From the NCBI RefSeq assembly GCF_001427635.1, contig NZ_LMHA01000003.1, positions 1 to 64,000 on the forward strand: DNA of 64,000 bases. Direction: 5' to 3'. Source of the DNA: Pseudoxanthomonas sp. Root65. GTDB taxonomy: Bacteria; Pseudomonadota; Gammaproteobacteria; Xanthomonadales; Xanthomonadaceae. The notes under the pieces were generated by a model. The model searched no databases. It saw only the letters and a program-made list of their open reading frames with translations, and was not told the DNA's origin. Both the position numbers and the translations under genes were made by a program. This document shows positions 9,411 to 17,885 of the stretch, in pieces; within the stretch, counting starts at the first letter, position 1, and every line of letters begins with the position of its first letter.

Positions 9411-10613
9411 ATGAGTCTGATGATGCCGCGAATCGCTCTTGTCACCCCGATGCTGCCCGTGCCCCACGACCAGACGCGGGGCCGCTACATCCATGAGACC
9501 GCCCGTGCCCTGTCGCAGCTGGCACAGGTGCGCGTGTTCTTCCAGCAGGCGAGCTATCCCCGCATTCCCGGCCTGTCGCCGCGCAGCTTCCTGCGTGGCG
9601 AAGTGGGCGAGGACTACACGCTGGAAGGCGTGGATGTCGAAGCGTTCACCTATCCCGCGTTGCCCGGACTATCGCGCGCCACCAACGGCTGGATGGCGAG
9701 TCGCGCGCTGGTGCCGCGGATGCGCCGGTTCGGGCCTGACCTCGTGCTGGCGTACTGGGTCTATCCCGATGGCGCGGCCGCCAAGCGCGCGGCCCGGCGC
9801 CTGGGCGTGCCGTGCATCGTCGGTGCACGCGGTTCCGACATCCATGTGCGTTCGGGCCTCAACGCCCATCTGACACGGCGCACGCTGCAGGGTCTGGATG
9901 CGATCCTGACCGTCAGTCACGCCATGCGCGATACCGCGATCGCCACCTTCGGCGCCGATCCCGAGCGCGTGCACCCGGTGGTCAACGGCATCGAGACGAC
10001 CGTCTTCCACCCGCGCGACCAGCAGGCGATGCGGGCCAGGCTCGGCGTGCCTGCCGATGCGCGCCTGATCGCCTACGTCGGCCGTTTCGTCGAAGCCAAG
10101 GGCATGCGTGAGCTGCTGCAGGCCTTCCAGGGATTGGCATCGGCAGATGCGCGTGTGCGCCTGGCGCTGGTCGGCGACGGCGTGATGCGGGAAGAACTCG
10201 CGGGGCTGGTGCAGGCCACGGGCCTTGCCGGTCGCGTCACCATGACCGGTGGACTGGAGCCGGCGCAGGTCGCCGAATGGATCGGGGCGGCTGATGTGCT
10301 CACCCTGCCCAGCTGGTCCGAAGGCTATCCCAACGTGGTGGTCGAGGGCATCGCCTGCGGCCGGCCGGTCGTGGCCACCGCGGTGGGCGGTACCGGCGAA
10401 ATCATCCATGCCGGCAACGGCATCCTGGTGCCGCCGCGCGATGCGTCTGCGCTGCAGCGTGGCCTGGCCGATGCGCTGGCCCGGTCGTGGGACGCCGATG
10501 TACTGTCCGCTTCGGCCAGTCGCGGCTGGGACGACGTCGCGGCGGACACACTGGCCATCTGCAGGCAGGTGTTGGCCATGCGCGGCCAGGACGTGTGTCT
10601 GGACGTGGCCTGA
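9411..10613 (+). CDS. Glycosyltransferase family 4
   Basis: A 400-residue GT-B enzyme. It has an N-terminal MPRIALVTPMLPVPHD strand and QTRGRYIHE loop, VGARGSDIHV, the hinge segment VNGIETTVFHP, IAYVGRFVEAKG opening the donor domain, and EGYPNVVVE (E-x7-E) at the nucleotide-sugar site. It resembles TuaC-type transferases of teichuronic or exopolysaccharide operons by general layout. It lies 39 bp after the polymerase. A possible small frame starts in its stop codon. Confidence 0.88.
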   Translation: MSLMMPRIALVTPMLPVPHDQTRGRYIHETARALSQLAQVRVFFQQASYPRIPGLSPRSFLRGEVGEDYTLEGVDVEAFTYPALPGLSRATNGWMASRALVPRMRRFGPDLVLAYWVYPDGAAAKRAARRLGVPCIVGARGSDIHVRSGLNAHLTRRTLQGLDAILTVSHAMRDTAIATFGADPERVHPVVNGIETTVFHPRDQQAMRARLGVPADARLIAYVGRFVEAKGMRELLQAFQGLASADARVRLALVGDGVMREELAGLVQATGLAGRVTMTGGLEPAQVAEWIGAADVLTLPSWSEGYPNVVVEGIACGRPVVATAVGGTGEIIHAGNGILVPPRDASALQRGLADALARSWDADVLSASASRGWDDVAADTLAICRQVLAMRGQDVCLDVA

Positions 10614-10870
10614 TGAGGCGCGTTGTGGGCGGCATCACGCCGCATGTGCAAGACGATGCGCGGGGTGAACGTTCGGCGTCGGCCGATGTCGCGCCCTGCC
10701 TGCACTGGCATCGCATCTCGACCCTGCTCGAAAAGCGTCCCACCCACGTCGTTCCACGCGCATTCCGTGTCGCGAACCCCCCACCGCGACGGCGCGCACG
10801 CATGCCCGGCGCCGGCACATTCGGATATCCCATGGCGCTGTGTGCGCCCTCTACCTACGCCAACGAGTGA
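10613..10870 (+). CDS. Possible small ORF filling the gap between two glycosyltransferases
   Basis: An 85-codon frame starts at an ATG overlapping the stop of the preceding GT (TGATG) and ends with TGA two bases before the ATG of the next GT. It thus fills the 259-bp gap exactly. The product is rich in arginine and proline, has no signal or membrane segment and resembles nothing I recognise. Perfect spacing argues for translation or coupling; the composition argues for a shadow frame. Low confidence. Confidence 0.22.
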   Translation: MRRVVGGITPHVQDDARGERSASADVAPCLHWHRISTLLEKRPTHVVPRAFRVANPPPRRRARMPGAGTFGYPMALCAPSTYANE

Positions 10871-10872
10871 AC

Positions 10873-12090
10873 ATGGAAACCCCCGTCAAGCGTGTGCTCT
10901 ACCATCATCGGACCCAGGGCAAGGCCGTGGAAGGCGTGCATATCCGCGGCGTCACCGATGCGCTGCGCGCCGAGGGCGTGGCGGTGGACATCATCTCCCT
11001 GCCCGGCGCGGATCCGTATTCTTCGCCCAAGGCCATGTCGCCGACGCAACAGGCGCGTCCGTGGATGGGTCTGGTCAACAAGCTGCCGGAGCCGCTGTTC
11101 GAACTGGTCGAGGTGCTCTACAACCTGGTCGCGGGCTGGCGCCTGCTGGCCTACCTGCGGCAGCATCCGGACCTGGACTTCATCTACGAACGCTATTCGC
11201 TTTTCATGTTCCTGCCGACCTGGCTGGCGCGCCAGCGCGGTGTGCCGATGATCCTGGAGGTCAACGACTCGGCCACCGTCGAGCGCGTGCGCCCGCTGTT
11301 CTTCAAGCGGCTGGCGATGGCGATCGAGCGCTGGACCTACCGCAATGCCGACGGTCTGGTGTTCGTCTCCTCGGTATTCCGCGATCGCGCGATCGCGGCG
11401 CATACGGGGATCGCCCCGGCGATCGTCACCCCGAATGCCGCCAACATCGACAAGTTCACCTTCACCCAGGCGCAGCGCGACGAGACCCGCCGCCGCTACG
11501 GACTGGAAGGGCATGTGGTCTGCGGCTACCTGGGTGCTTTCGTGCCCTGGCATGCGATCGATCGCTTCGTCCACCAGATTGCCGACCGGCTGCAGCAGTC
11601 GCCGCATCTCAAACTGTTGCTGGTGGGCGATGGCTCGACCTATCCGGCGCTGCGTGCGTTCGTGGAAGAACGTGGCCTGTCCGACCGCGTGATCCTGACG
11701 GGACGGGTGCCGCATGACGAAGTGCCCGGCCTGCTGGCGGCCATGGACATGGCGGTGCTGCCGAGTGCGGGCGACTACACCTCGCCGGTCAAGCTGTTCG
11801 AGTTCATGGCCTGCAGCGTGCCGCCGGTGGCGCCGGACTTCGAGCCGATCCGCGAAGTGCTCGAGGAAGGCACGACCGGCTGGATGTTCCCGGCCGGCGA
11901 CATGGAAGCCGCGGTGGAAAGCGTGTTGAAGTACAGTCGCGATGCGGAGGCGTTGCGGCGCGTGGGCGCCAATGCCCGTGCCTACATCACCCAGCACCGG
12001 CAATGGCGCAACAACATCCTGCAGCTGATCGACTTCCATCGCACGATCGGACAGCAGGCCCCGGAACAGACGGATATCCGCACCGCATGA
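10873..12090 (+). CDS. Glycosyltransferase family 4
   Basis: A 405-residue GT-B enzyme. The frame opens at 10840, but METPVKRVLYHHRT at 10873 is the natural start, just before the first Rossmann strand. Visible features are the QGKAVEGVHIRG loop, YERYSLFMFLPTWLA, the hinge segment TPNAANIDKFTF, and in the donor domain VCGYLGAF, TGRVPHDEVPG and SPVKLFEF, where the final glutamate of the E-x7-E site is kept. Its stop overlaps the decarboxylase start (ATGA). Confidence 0.88.
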   Translation: METPVKRVLYHHRTQGKAVEGVHIRGVTDALRAEGVAVDIISLPGADPYSSPKAMSPTQQARPWMGLVNKLPEPLFELVEVLYNLVAGWRLLAYLRQHPDLDFIYERYSLFMFLPTWLARQRGVPMILEVNDSATVERVRPLFFKRLAMAIERWTYRNADGLVFVSSVFRDRAIAAHTGIAPAIVTPNAANIDKFTFTQAQRDETRRRYGLEGHVVCGYLGAFVPWHAIDRFVHQIADRLQQSPHLKLLLVGDGSTYPALRAFVEERGLSDRVILTGRVPHDEVPGLLAAMDMAVLPSAGDYTSPVKLFEFMACSVPPVAPDFEPIREVLEEGTTGWMFPAGDMEAAVESVLKYSRDAEALRRVGANARAYITQHRQWRNNILQLIDFHRTIGQQAPEQTDIRTA

Positions 12091-13307
12091 ATGCATCGAC
12101 TCCAAGCTGGGAATGGCCACGGGATGCCACCGGCGAAATCCTGGTCGGTGGACAGCCGCTGACGCGCGTCGTGGACGCGATCGGCAGTACGCCTTGCTAT
12201 GTTTACGATCGCCAGCGGCTGACCGAACGGGCAGGGAGCCTGCGTGCGGCGTTGCCGGAGACGGTCCTGCTGCATTACGCGATGAAGGCCAACCCCATGC
12301 CGGCATTGGTCTGCCACATGGCGCGATGCGTGGACGGCATCGACGTGGCCTCGGCCGGCGAACTGCGCGTGGCCCTGGATACCGGGATGTCGCCGCAGCA
12401 CATCAGCTTCGCCGGCCCGGGGAAATCCGATGGCGAGCTGCGGCAGGCCGCCGCCGCCGGCATTCTGGTCAACGTGGAATCGTTCCGTGAAATCAAGGCG
12501 CTGGCCGAGGCCAGCGTGCGGAACGGCACGGCCGCCCGTGTCGCGGTGCGGGTGAACCTGCCGTTCGAGCTGAAGGCCTCCGGCATGAAGATGAGCGGCG
12601 GCGCGCGCCAGTTCGGGGTCGATGCCGAACGCGTACCCGAACTGCTGCGCGAGATCGCCAGCGCAGGCCTGGCCTTCGAGGGGTTCCACATGTTCGCCGG
12701 TTCGCAGAACCTGCGTCATGCGGCCATCGTCGAGGCGCAGAGCAAGTGCTACGAGCAGGCGCTGGAATGGCAGGACCTGCTGCCGGCGCCGATCCGCAGC
12801 CTCAACCTGGGGGGCGGTTTCGGCATTCCGTATTCACCGGGTGAGGCGGCGCTCGACGCGTCGCCGGTGACCGACAACCTGGCGCAGCTGTCGGAGCGGC
12901 TGGCGCGCGATCTTCCGGGCGCCCACATCGTGATCGAACTGGGGCGTTACCTGGTCGGTGAGGCCGGCATCTACGTGGCGCGCGTGATCGACCGCAAGAT
13001 ATCCCGCGGACAGGTCTTCCTGGTGGTGGACGGCGGCATGCACCATCATCTGGCGGCATCGGGCAATTTCGGCCAGGTGATCCGCCGCAACTACCCGGTC
13101 AGCGTGAACGGGCGCCGTGGCGAGCGTGAGGTCGCCAACGTGGTGGGCCCGCTGTGCACGCCGCTGGACCTGTTGGCTGATCGGATGGAACTGGATGTTG
13201 CCGAGCCGGGTGATCTGGTGGTGGTGTTCCAGTCCGGTGCGTATGGCCGCAGCGCCAGTCCGCGTGCCTTTCTCAGCCATCCTGATGCGGTGGAAGCCCT
13301 GGTTTGA
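12087..13307 (+). CDS. PLP-dependent decarboxylase, exosortase-A-system-associated type
   Basis: A 406-residue fold-III PLP enzyme of the LysA/ornithine-decarboxylase superfamily. The PLP lysine is K67 in HYAMKANP; LNLGGGFGIPY (240-249) is the phosphate loop; C357 (GPLCTPLD) and Y386 (GAYGRSAS) complete the barrel active site. The loop reading GFHMFAGSQ (199-207) instead of GFHVHxGSQ is the form I recall for the exosortase-A-linked family (TIGR03099). In those systems it normally sits with an acyl-CoA ligase and an acyl carrier protein, which are absent here. Substrate unproven. It is the last gene of the plus arm. Confidence 0.85.
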   Translation: MNASTPSWEWPRDATGEILVGGQPLTRVVDAIGSTPCYVYDRQRLTERAGSLRAALPETVLLHYAMKANPMPALVCHMARCVDGIDVASAGELRVALDTGMSPQHISFAGPGKSDGELRQAAAAGILVNVESFREIKALAEASVRNGTAARVAVRVNLPFELKASGMKMSGGARQFGVDAERVPELLREIASAGLAFEGFHMFAGSQNLRHAAIVEAQSKCYEQALEWQDLLPAPIRSLNLGGGFGIPYSPGEAALDASPVTDNLAQLSERLARDLPGAHIVIELGRYLVGEAGIYVARVIDRKISRGQVFLVVDGGMHHHLAASGNFGQVIRRNYPVSVNGRRGEREVANVVGPLCTPLDLLADRMELDVAEPGDLVVVFQSGAYGRSASPRAFLSHPDAVEALV

Positions 13308-13336
13308 CAGCAGCGAGCGGCGGTTGGCCCGCGGGT

Positions 13337-13355
13337 CGACCGCGTGTCGCGGTCG
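13337..13355. terminator. Hairpin between the two convergent EPS operons
   Basis: GACCGCG/CGCGGTC arms with a TGT loop (13338-13354), extended by one flanking pair, sit in the 56-bp space between the two convergent stops. There is no T-tract on either side, so termination is only suggested. Confidence 0.35.
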
Positions 13356-13363
13356 GCGCAGGG

Positions 13364-14188
13364 TCAGCCAGCGGCGGCGGCGCCGTCCGCTGAGGGTGCG
13401 GTGACGGGATCCGCTTTGGGGGCCACGGCTTTCGCCACCGGCGCAAGGTGCGCGCGCTCGGGGGGCGGCGTCAGGGTGCCGATGCGGCGTGCCGGGTTGC
13501 CGGCCACGACGGTGTAGGGAGCAACCGCGCCGGATACCACCGAATACGCAGAGACGATGCTGCCTTCGCCGATCTCGCTGCCCGGCAGCACCAGCACATG
13601 CGAGCCGATCCAGACATTGTCGTGGACGATGATCGGCTTGACGTCGGCCTCGTCCGGCGGCGCGCCGGCGGCACGCCGGGCCGGGTCCGCCGGGTGCCCG
13701 CCCGAATCACGCAGCGTGACGCCGCCGGCGATCTCCACATGCGCGCCGATCCTGATTTCCTTTCCCACGACCAGCCTGCAATCGTGGGCCAGGTCGGTGT
13801 GGTGACCGATCTCCAGGCGCGGACGCTTGGAGAAGCGCGCCGCGAAGTTGATGGAGATCTTGCCGCTGATGCGAACGTGGTCGCCTACGATCAGCTCGCC
13901 CTTGCCCTGCACCCAGGGTACGTAGATGCCGGTGGTGACGCCCTTGCCGACACGCGTGCAGTACGCCTTGAACAAAGGCTCGGCGATGAACGCCCGGCGG
14001 ATGAAGAAAATCACGCCACGGCCGGCCAGGAACAGCCAGAGGTAGGGCAATACCAGCACCCGGGGCGCCGGCAGCGTGAAGCCGCGCAGGCCACGGCGCG
14101 CTTTGCGCAGGGCGGCGGCAAGGGGATGCGGTGACAGGGCGACCCAGTGCCGCATCGATGGCGTTGTCGCCGGGCTTTCCTTGTTCAT
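13364..14188 (-). CDS. Hexapeptide-repeat acyltransferase (LbetaH/WbbJ-like)
   Basis: A 274-residue protein. After an N-terminal segment with a hydrophobic stretch (VLVLPYLWLFLAG) comes a left-handed beta-helix of hexapeptide coils, ending with the classical IIVHDNVWIGSHVLVLPGSEIGEGSIV and VVAGNPARRIG, where the catalytic histidine and acyl-donor site lie in acetyl/succinyltransferases. A low-complexity alanine/proline tail ends it. ATG 14188 overlaps the stop of the upstream gene (ATGA), so the earlier frame start is rejected. It likely O- or N-acylates the polysaccharide. Confidence 0.85.
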   Translation of the reverse strand: MNKESPATTPSMRHWVALSPHPLAAALRKARRGLRGFTLPAPRVLVLPYLWLFLAGRGVIFFIRRAFIAEPLFKAYCTRVGKGVTTGIYVPWVQGKGELIVGDHVRISGKISINFAARFSKRPRLEIGHHTDLAHDCRLVVGKEIRIGAHVEIAGGVTLRDSGGHPADPARRAAGAPPDEADVKPIIVHDNVWIGSHVLVLPGSEIGEGSIVSAYSVVSGAVAPYTVVAGNPARRIGTLTPPPERAHLAPVAKAVAPKADPVTAPSADGAAAAG

Positions 14189-15489
14189 CGGTTGCGGTAG
14201 GCGATGCTGAGGTAGATCACGTTCTGCTTGAACTCCGACGCCCCGCTCGCGGTGCTGCGCTCGTATCGATTGTACGAGAGCGAAGAAGACCAGTGCCGCG
14301 ACCACTGCTTTTCCAGGCCGAGCGAATACAGCCGGTTGTTCTCGCGACGCGGAAACGGCGGATCGGTCTCCGTCCGATCCCGCGACGCCGCGCCGCGGAG
14401 CGTCAGTGAAGGCCGCAGGCGATAGCTCAGTTCGAGGGAGACGCCGCGGCTCTCCTCGCCGGACTCGCCCGGGTCGACGTAGTCGATCTTCTGCGCGTTG
14501 CCGGAAATGGAGTAGATGGTGCGGACGCCGGTGTATTCGTAGCCCATGTTGAGGCTGCGTTGCTCGTAGGCCGACGGGGTGATGGTGGAGCGTCCGGTCA
14601 GGACGCTGGCCGGGATGCCGGATTCCGTGCTCGCGATGGCGCCGAGGGCTCCCGAAGCGGCATCGGAGAACTGGTTGGCGGCGTTGACGCTGAAGCGGCT
14701 GCGCTCGCTCATCCGCCAGCCGAGTTCGGCGCGCAGCAGGGGATTGTTGCGCGTCTGGCCATCGTCGTAGTCCAGGCGCGCATAACCGGCATCCAGCAGC
14801 ATGTCCAGACGGTTGAACCTGCGGTTGTAGCTGGCATAGGCCTCGTAGCGCTTGTGGTCGCGCGCGAACAGGTCGTTGTCGAAATCGACATCCTGCATCT
14901 GCAGGTTGACGGACAAGGTGCTCGTGGCATCGAGGTCCTTGACCGCGCGTAGTGCGGCCGCGATGCGGTCCGAGTTGAAGTCCTCGGTGACCTCGGCGTC
15001 GCTGTTGATGAAGCGCAGTTCGGCGCGGCCGCGCAAGGCGTTGCCCAGGTTGAAGTGCAGGTCGGGCCCCAGCGACAGGACGTTGATCTGCTGGCGGTTG
15101 TTGGGCGAGTCGGGCTCGAAGCGGTCGATGGTCTGGACACCGTAGCTGTCCTCGACCACGAGGCCTAGCCGGTCGGGGATGACCATCCAGTTCAGGCGGC
15201 CTTCCAGCATGCGGTCGGTGGCGTTGGCGTAGATGTCCTCGTAGCGGCGATGGTCGAGGCGTCCGCTGATCCTCGCCTGCACCGCCGAGGAGTTCTGTTC
15301 GATCGCAAAACCCAGCCCGGCGCGGAAGATGGTCTGCTCGACCGGGTCCGTCTCGGACAGCGTCACGTTGTCGTCGCGCTCGACGCCGGCGTCGAGGGTG
15401 TAATCGATGCGCACGGCGTGGGCCGCAACGGGAAGGGCGGCCGCGATCGCGGCGGCAACCAGCGTGATGCGACGTGGATGCGGTTTCAT
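14185..15489 (-). CDS. Outer-membrane beta-barrel protein of the EPS operon (BBP2/EpsL-like)
   Basis: A 434-residue protein with a clear signal peptide (MKPHPRRITLVAAAIAAALP, cleavage after AHA). The mature part is a long run of alternating amphipathic strands ending IYLSIAYRNR. Such proteins follow the co-polymerase and kinase genes in PEP-CTERM/XrtA-type and Eps-type polysaccharide operons (TIGR03016 and EpsL are the families to compare). It may form or assist the outer-membrane exit for the polymer, which would suit the very small export lipoprotein. No catalytic residues can be named. Confidence 0.75.
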   Translation of the reverse strand: MKPHPRRITLVAAAIAAALPVAAHAVRIDYTLDAGVERDDNVTLSETDPVEQTIFRAGLGFAIEQNSSAVQARISGRLDHRRYEDIYANATDRMLEGRLNWMVIPDRLGLVVEDSYGVQTIDRFEPDSPNNRQQINVLSLGPDLHFNLGNALRGRAELRFINSDAEVTEDFNSDRIAAALRAVKDLDATSTLSVNLQMQDVDFDNDLFARDHKRYEAYASYNRRFNRLDMLLDAGYARLDYDDGQTRNNPLLRAELGWRMSERSRFSVNAANQFSDAASGALGAIASTESGIPASVLTGRSTITPSAYEQRSLNMGYEYTGVRTIYSISGNAQKIDYVDPGESGEESRGVSLELSYRLRPSLTLRGAASRDRTETDPPFPRRENNRLYSLGLEKQWSRHWSSSLSYNRYERSTASGASEFKQNVIYLSIAYRNR

Positions 15490-15511
15490 GCGAACTCCGC
15501 GCGGGGCGCGC

Positions 15512-16255
15512 TCATTGGATGTCGTTGAAGACGACGCCGGCCAGCTTCTCGGGTTCGAAGTTCGCTGCGGCCTTCTCGATCTGTTCGGTGGTCACACGTC
15601 CGTATCCGGCGACCAGCACGACAAGGTCGGCCAGGTCCGAGAGGATGCGTGCATCGGGCGACTTGAGCACGGCCGGACTGTCCAGGACCAGGTAACGGTT
15701 GCCGTGCGTGCTGCGCAGCGAGTCGACCAGGCTGCGCATCCGCAACGATGAGAACGACTCGCCGGTGATCTCGCGCACGCCGCCGGTGGGCACCAGATAC
15801 ATGCGCGGAAGCACCGTTCGGTACTGCACGGGCGCGATCTCGTTGACGCGGTCGTCCAGGTAGTCCATCAGGCCGCCATTGACGGCATCCACGCCGAGCG
15901 CGCCGTGTTGCGCCGGACGCAGGGCGTCGCAATCGATCAGGGTCGCGGTCTTGGTTTCGTCGAACGCGAACGCAGCGGCGAGGTTGCGGGCCACGAAGCT
16001 TGCGCCGCAGCCCGGTACGACGGGCGCCACGAGGGTGACGAAGTTGCGGTCGCCGCCCAGAGCGAGCAGGCGCGTGCGCAGGTCGCGGAAGGCATCGGCC
16101 TGCAGGCGGGTGGAGTCGTTGCGGTGGATCAGCCGACGGTCCTCGAGGGCACGCGGGCTGAGCAGGGGCGGCTCGACGGCACGCACGATGGAGCGCGCGG
16201 CGGAGGGATCGACGCCTTGTGCGCCGTCGTCGTGCGGATGGGTGTGAATGTTCAT
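15512..16255 (-). CDS. CpsD/CapB-like kinase-fold protein with degenerate Walker A
   Basis: A 247-residue P-loop-fold protein in the position of the BY-type tyrosine autokinase of XrtA polysaccharide operons. The region corresponding to Walker A reads VVPGCGASFVARNLA (79-93): the GKS/GKT lysine is alanine. The second motif ATLIDCDALRP (104-114) and a Walker-B-like YLVLDSPAV (188-196) remain. The usual C-terminal tyrosine cluster is missing; the protein ends VVFNDIQ. ATG 16255 is chosen over an earlier in-frame start. It sits 40 bp after the chain-length gene and probably regulates it structurally rather than by phosphorylation. Confidence 0.8.
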   Translation of the reverse strand: MNIHTHPHDDGAQGVDPSAARSIVRAVEPPLLSPRALEDRRLIHRNDSTRLQADAFRDLRTRLLALGGDRNFVTLVAPVVPGCGASFVARNLAAAFAFDETKTATLIDCDALRPAQHGALGVDAVNGGLMDYLDDRVNEIAPVQYRTVLPRMYLVPTGGVREITGESFSSLRMRSLVDSLRSTHGNRYLVLDSPAVLKSPDARILSDLADLVVLVAGYGRVTTEQIEKAAANFEPEKLAGVVFNDIQ

Positions 16256-16295
16256 TGCGTCTTCCTGGCGACGGATCTGGTGCATGGGCGTTGCA

Positions 16296-17885
16296 TCAGG
16301 CACTGGTGAGTTTGAGGGCGAACACCAGGCCGTACACGACGAACACGCCGCAGACCATCGCTGCGCTGGCCATGAACCTCAACGACTGGCGTCGACGTTC
16401 CTTGGGAGTGAGGTAAGTCGGGATTACGGTCAGCAGCGGAGTACTTGTCTTCTGCGCGATCTGGCGGGCGACGCGGACGCGGGGATCGAAGCGCACCAGC
16501 AGGAAGATCAGGCCAAGCGGCAGGGCCACGGCGAACGTGAAGCCGGCGGCCGCGATATGCATGAAGCGCAGGCCGCTGGGCCGAAGCGGCATGGTGGCCG
16601 GGTCCTGGATGCGCAGCGTCAGGCCACGGTTCTCCTGGTCCAGCCCCATCGATACGCGCGCGTTCTCGCGGCGCCGCAGCAGGTCCTGGTAGATCTCGCG
16701 ATTGACTTCATAGTCGCGCGTGAGCTCGGCCAGCGCGCTTTCCGATGCCGCGATCCGGCGGCTGCGGTCCAGTTCCGCCCCGAGCATCGATTCGGCGATG
16801 CCCATGCGCGACCGGGTGGCGGCTGCCTCGTTGCGGGCCTGGGCCTGCTGGCTGCGCAGTTCGTTGTACAGCGGGTTGAGCTGCGCGTCTTCCGAGGCGA
16901 GCACGCCCTGCGTCGGTTGCTTGCGGCGTTCCTGTTCCTGTGCGATGGCGCGCTGCACGTCTTCGATCTGGTGGCGCACGCGCACCACGTCCGGGTGGCG
17001 TTCGGTGAAGGTCAGCATCAGCCGGTCCAGTTCCGTGCGCAGCTCGATGAGTTGCGTGCGGTAGAGGCTTTCGCGGGTCTGCACGGCGGTGACGGCGGAT
17101 TCACCGGACAGCTGGTCGCTGATGGCGGCGGCACGGGATTCCTGCTCCAGCAGCGACATGCGGGTCTGCTCGACCTGTGTCCGCAGCGAGCTGATGCGGG
17201 TGTTCACGTCGGTAGCGCTGCCGGGCTGTGCATCGGCATTGCGCGAGCGGTAGTCCTGCAGGTTCTTTTCCGCGTCGGTGAGTTTGCGGTGGTACTCCTG
17301 TACCTGCTTGTCGATGAACTCGTAGGCTTCGCGGCTCTCGCGCTCCTTCGTGGCCAGCGCTTCCTGCATGAACAGCGTGCCGAAGGCTTCGGTCACCCGG
17401 TAGGCACGCTCGGGATTGGTGTCCCGGTAACTGATCTGCACCAGGTCGTTGCGCGGGCTGTTGACGGTGGTGTTGTTGCGGATGTCCTCCATCAGCTTGT
17501 CCTGCGCGACGGGGCTCAGCTCCTTCTCCGTCCACTTGCCCACCGCGAGGATTTCCTGCAGCACCTTGCGGCCGTACACGATCTGCCGCGCCATGCCGGC
17601 CCGATCGGACACGCCCGTGGACACGGCGCGTCCTTCCAGCAGCGGCTGGATGATGTCGCTGTCCTGGGCCAGGATCGTGGTGGACGCGACGTAGTTGCGC
17701 GGAATGATCAGCATGCCCACGACCAGCGTCAGCAGGGTGATGGCGCTGAAGGTGGCGGCAATGGCCAGTACCCGCTTGCGTGCCTCCTTGAGCAGGACGA
17801 AAGCCAGTTCCTGGGGCGTCAGTTCGTCCGCCTTGCGGGCCTGGGCGGCCGTGCGCGGGGGCGGCAGGATATGGTTGGAACTCAT
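16296..17885 (-). CDS. Polysaccharide chain-length determinant (Wzz/XrtA-system co-polymerase)
   Basis: A 529-residue inner-membrane protein. A first helix lies near residues 40-60 after an arginine/lysine stretch. A long coiled-coil periplasmic part follows (about 180-420, rich in glutamine, glutamate and arginine, with TERHPDVVRVRHQI as in GumC/ExoP proteins). A PATMPLRPSGLR proline-rich segment precedes a second helix near 455-475, and a third helix lies at the C-terminus. The layout matches the PEP-CTERM chain-length family (TIGR03007 is the one to test). It sets polymer length with the Wzy-like enzyme. Its ATG shares a base with the export gene stop (TGATG). Confidence 0.88.
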   Translation of the reverse strand: MSSNHILPPPRTAAQARKADELTPQELAFVLLKEARKRVLAIAATFSAITLLTLVVGMLIIPRNYVASTTILAQDSDIIQPLLEGRAVSTGVSDRAGMARQIVYGRKVLQEILAVGKWTEKELSPVAQDKLMEDIRNNTTVNSPRNDLVQISYRDTNPERAYRVTEAFGTLFMQEALATKERESREAYEFIDKQVQEYHRKLTDAEKNLQDYRSRNADAQPGSATDVNTRISSLRTQVEQTRMSLLEQESRAAAISDQLSGESAVTAVQTRESLYRTQLIELRTELDRLMLTFTERHPDVVRVRHQIEDVQRAIAQEQERRKQPTQGVLASEDAQLNPLYNELRSQQAQARNEAAATRSRMGIAESMLGAELDRSRRIAASESALAELTRDYEVNREIYQDLLRRRENARVSMGLDQENRGLTLRIQDPATMPLRPSGLRFMHIAAAGFTFAVALPLGLIFLLVRFDPRVRVARQIAQKTSTPLLTVIPTYLTPKERRRQSLRFMASAAMVCGVFVVYGLVFALKLTSA

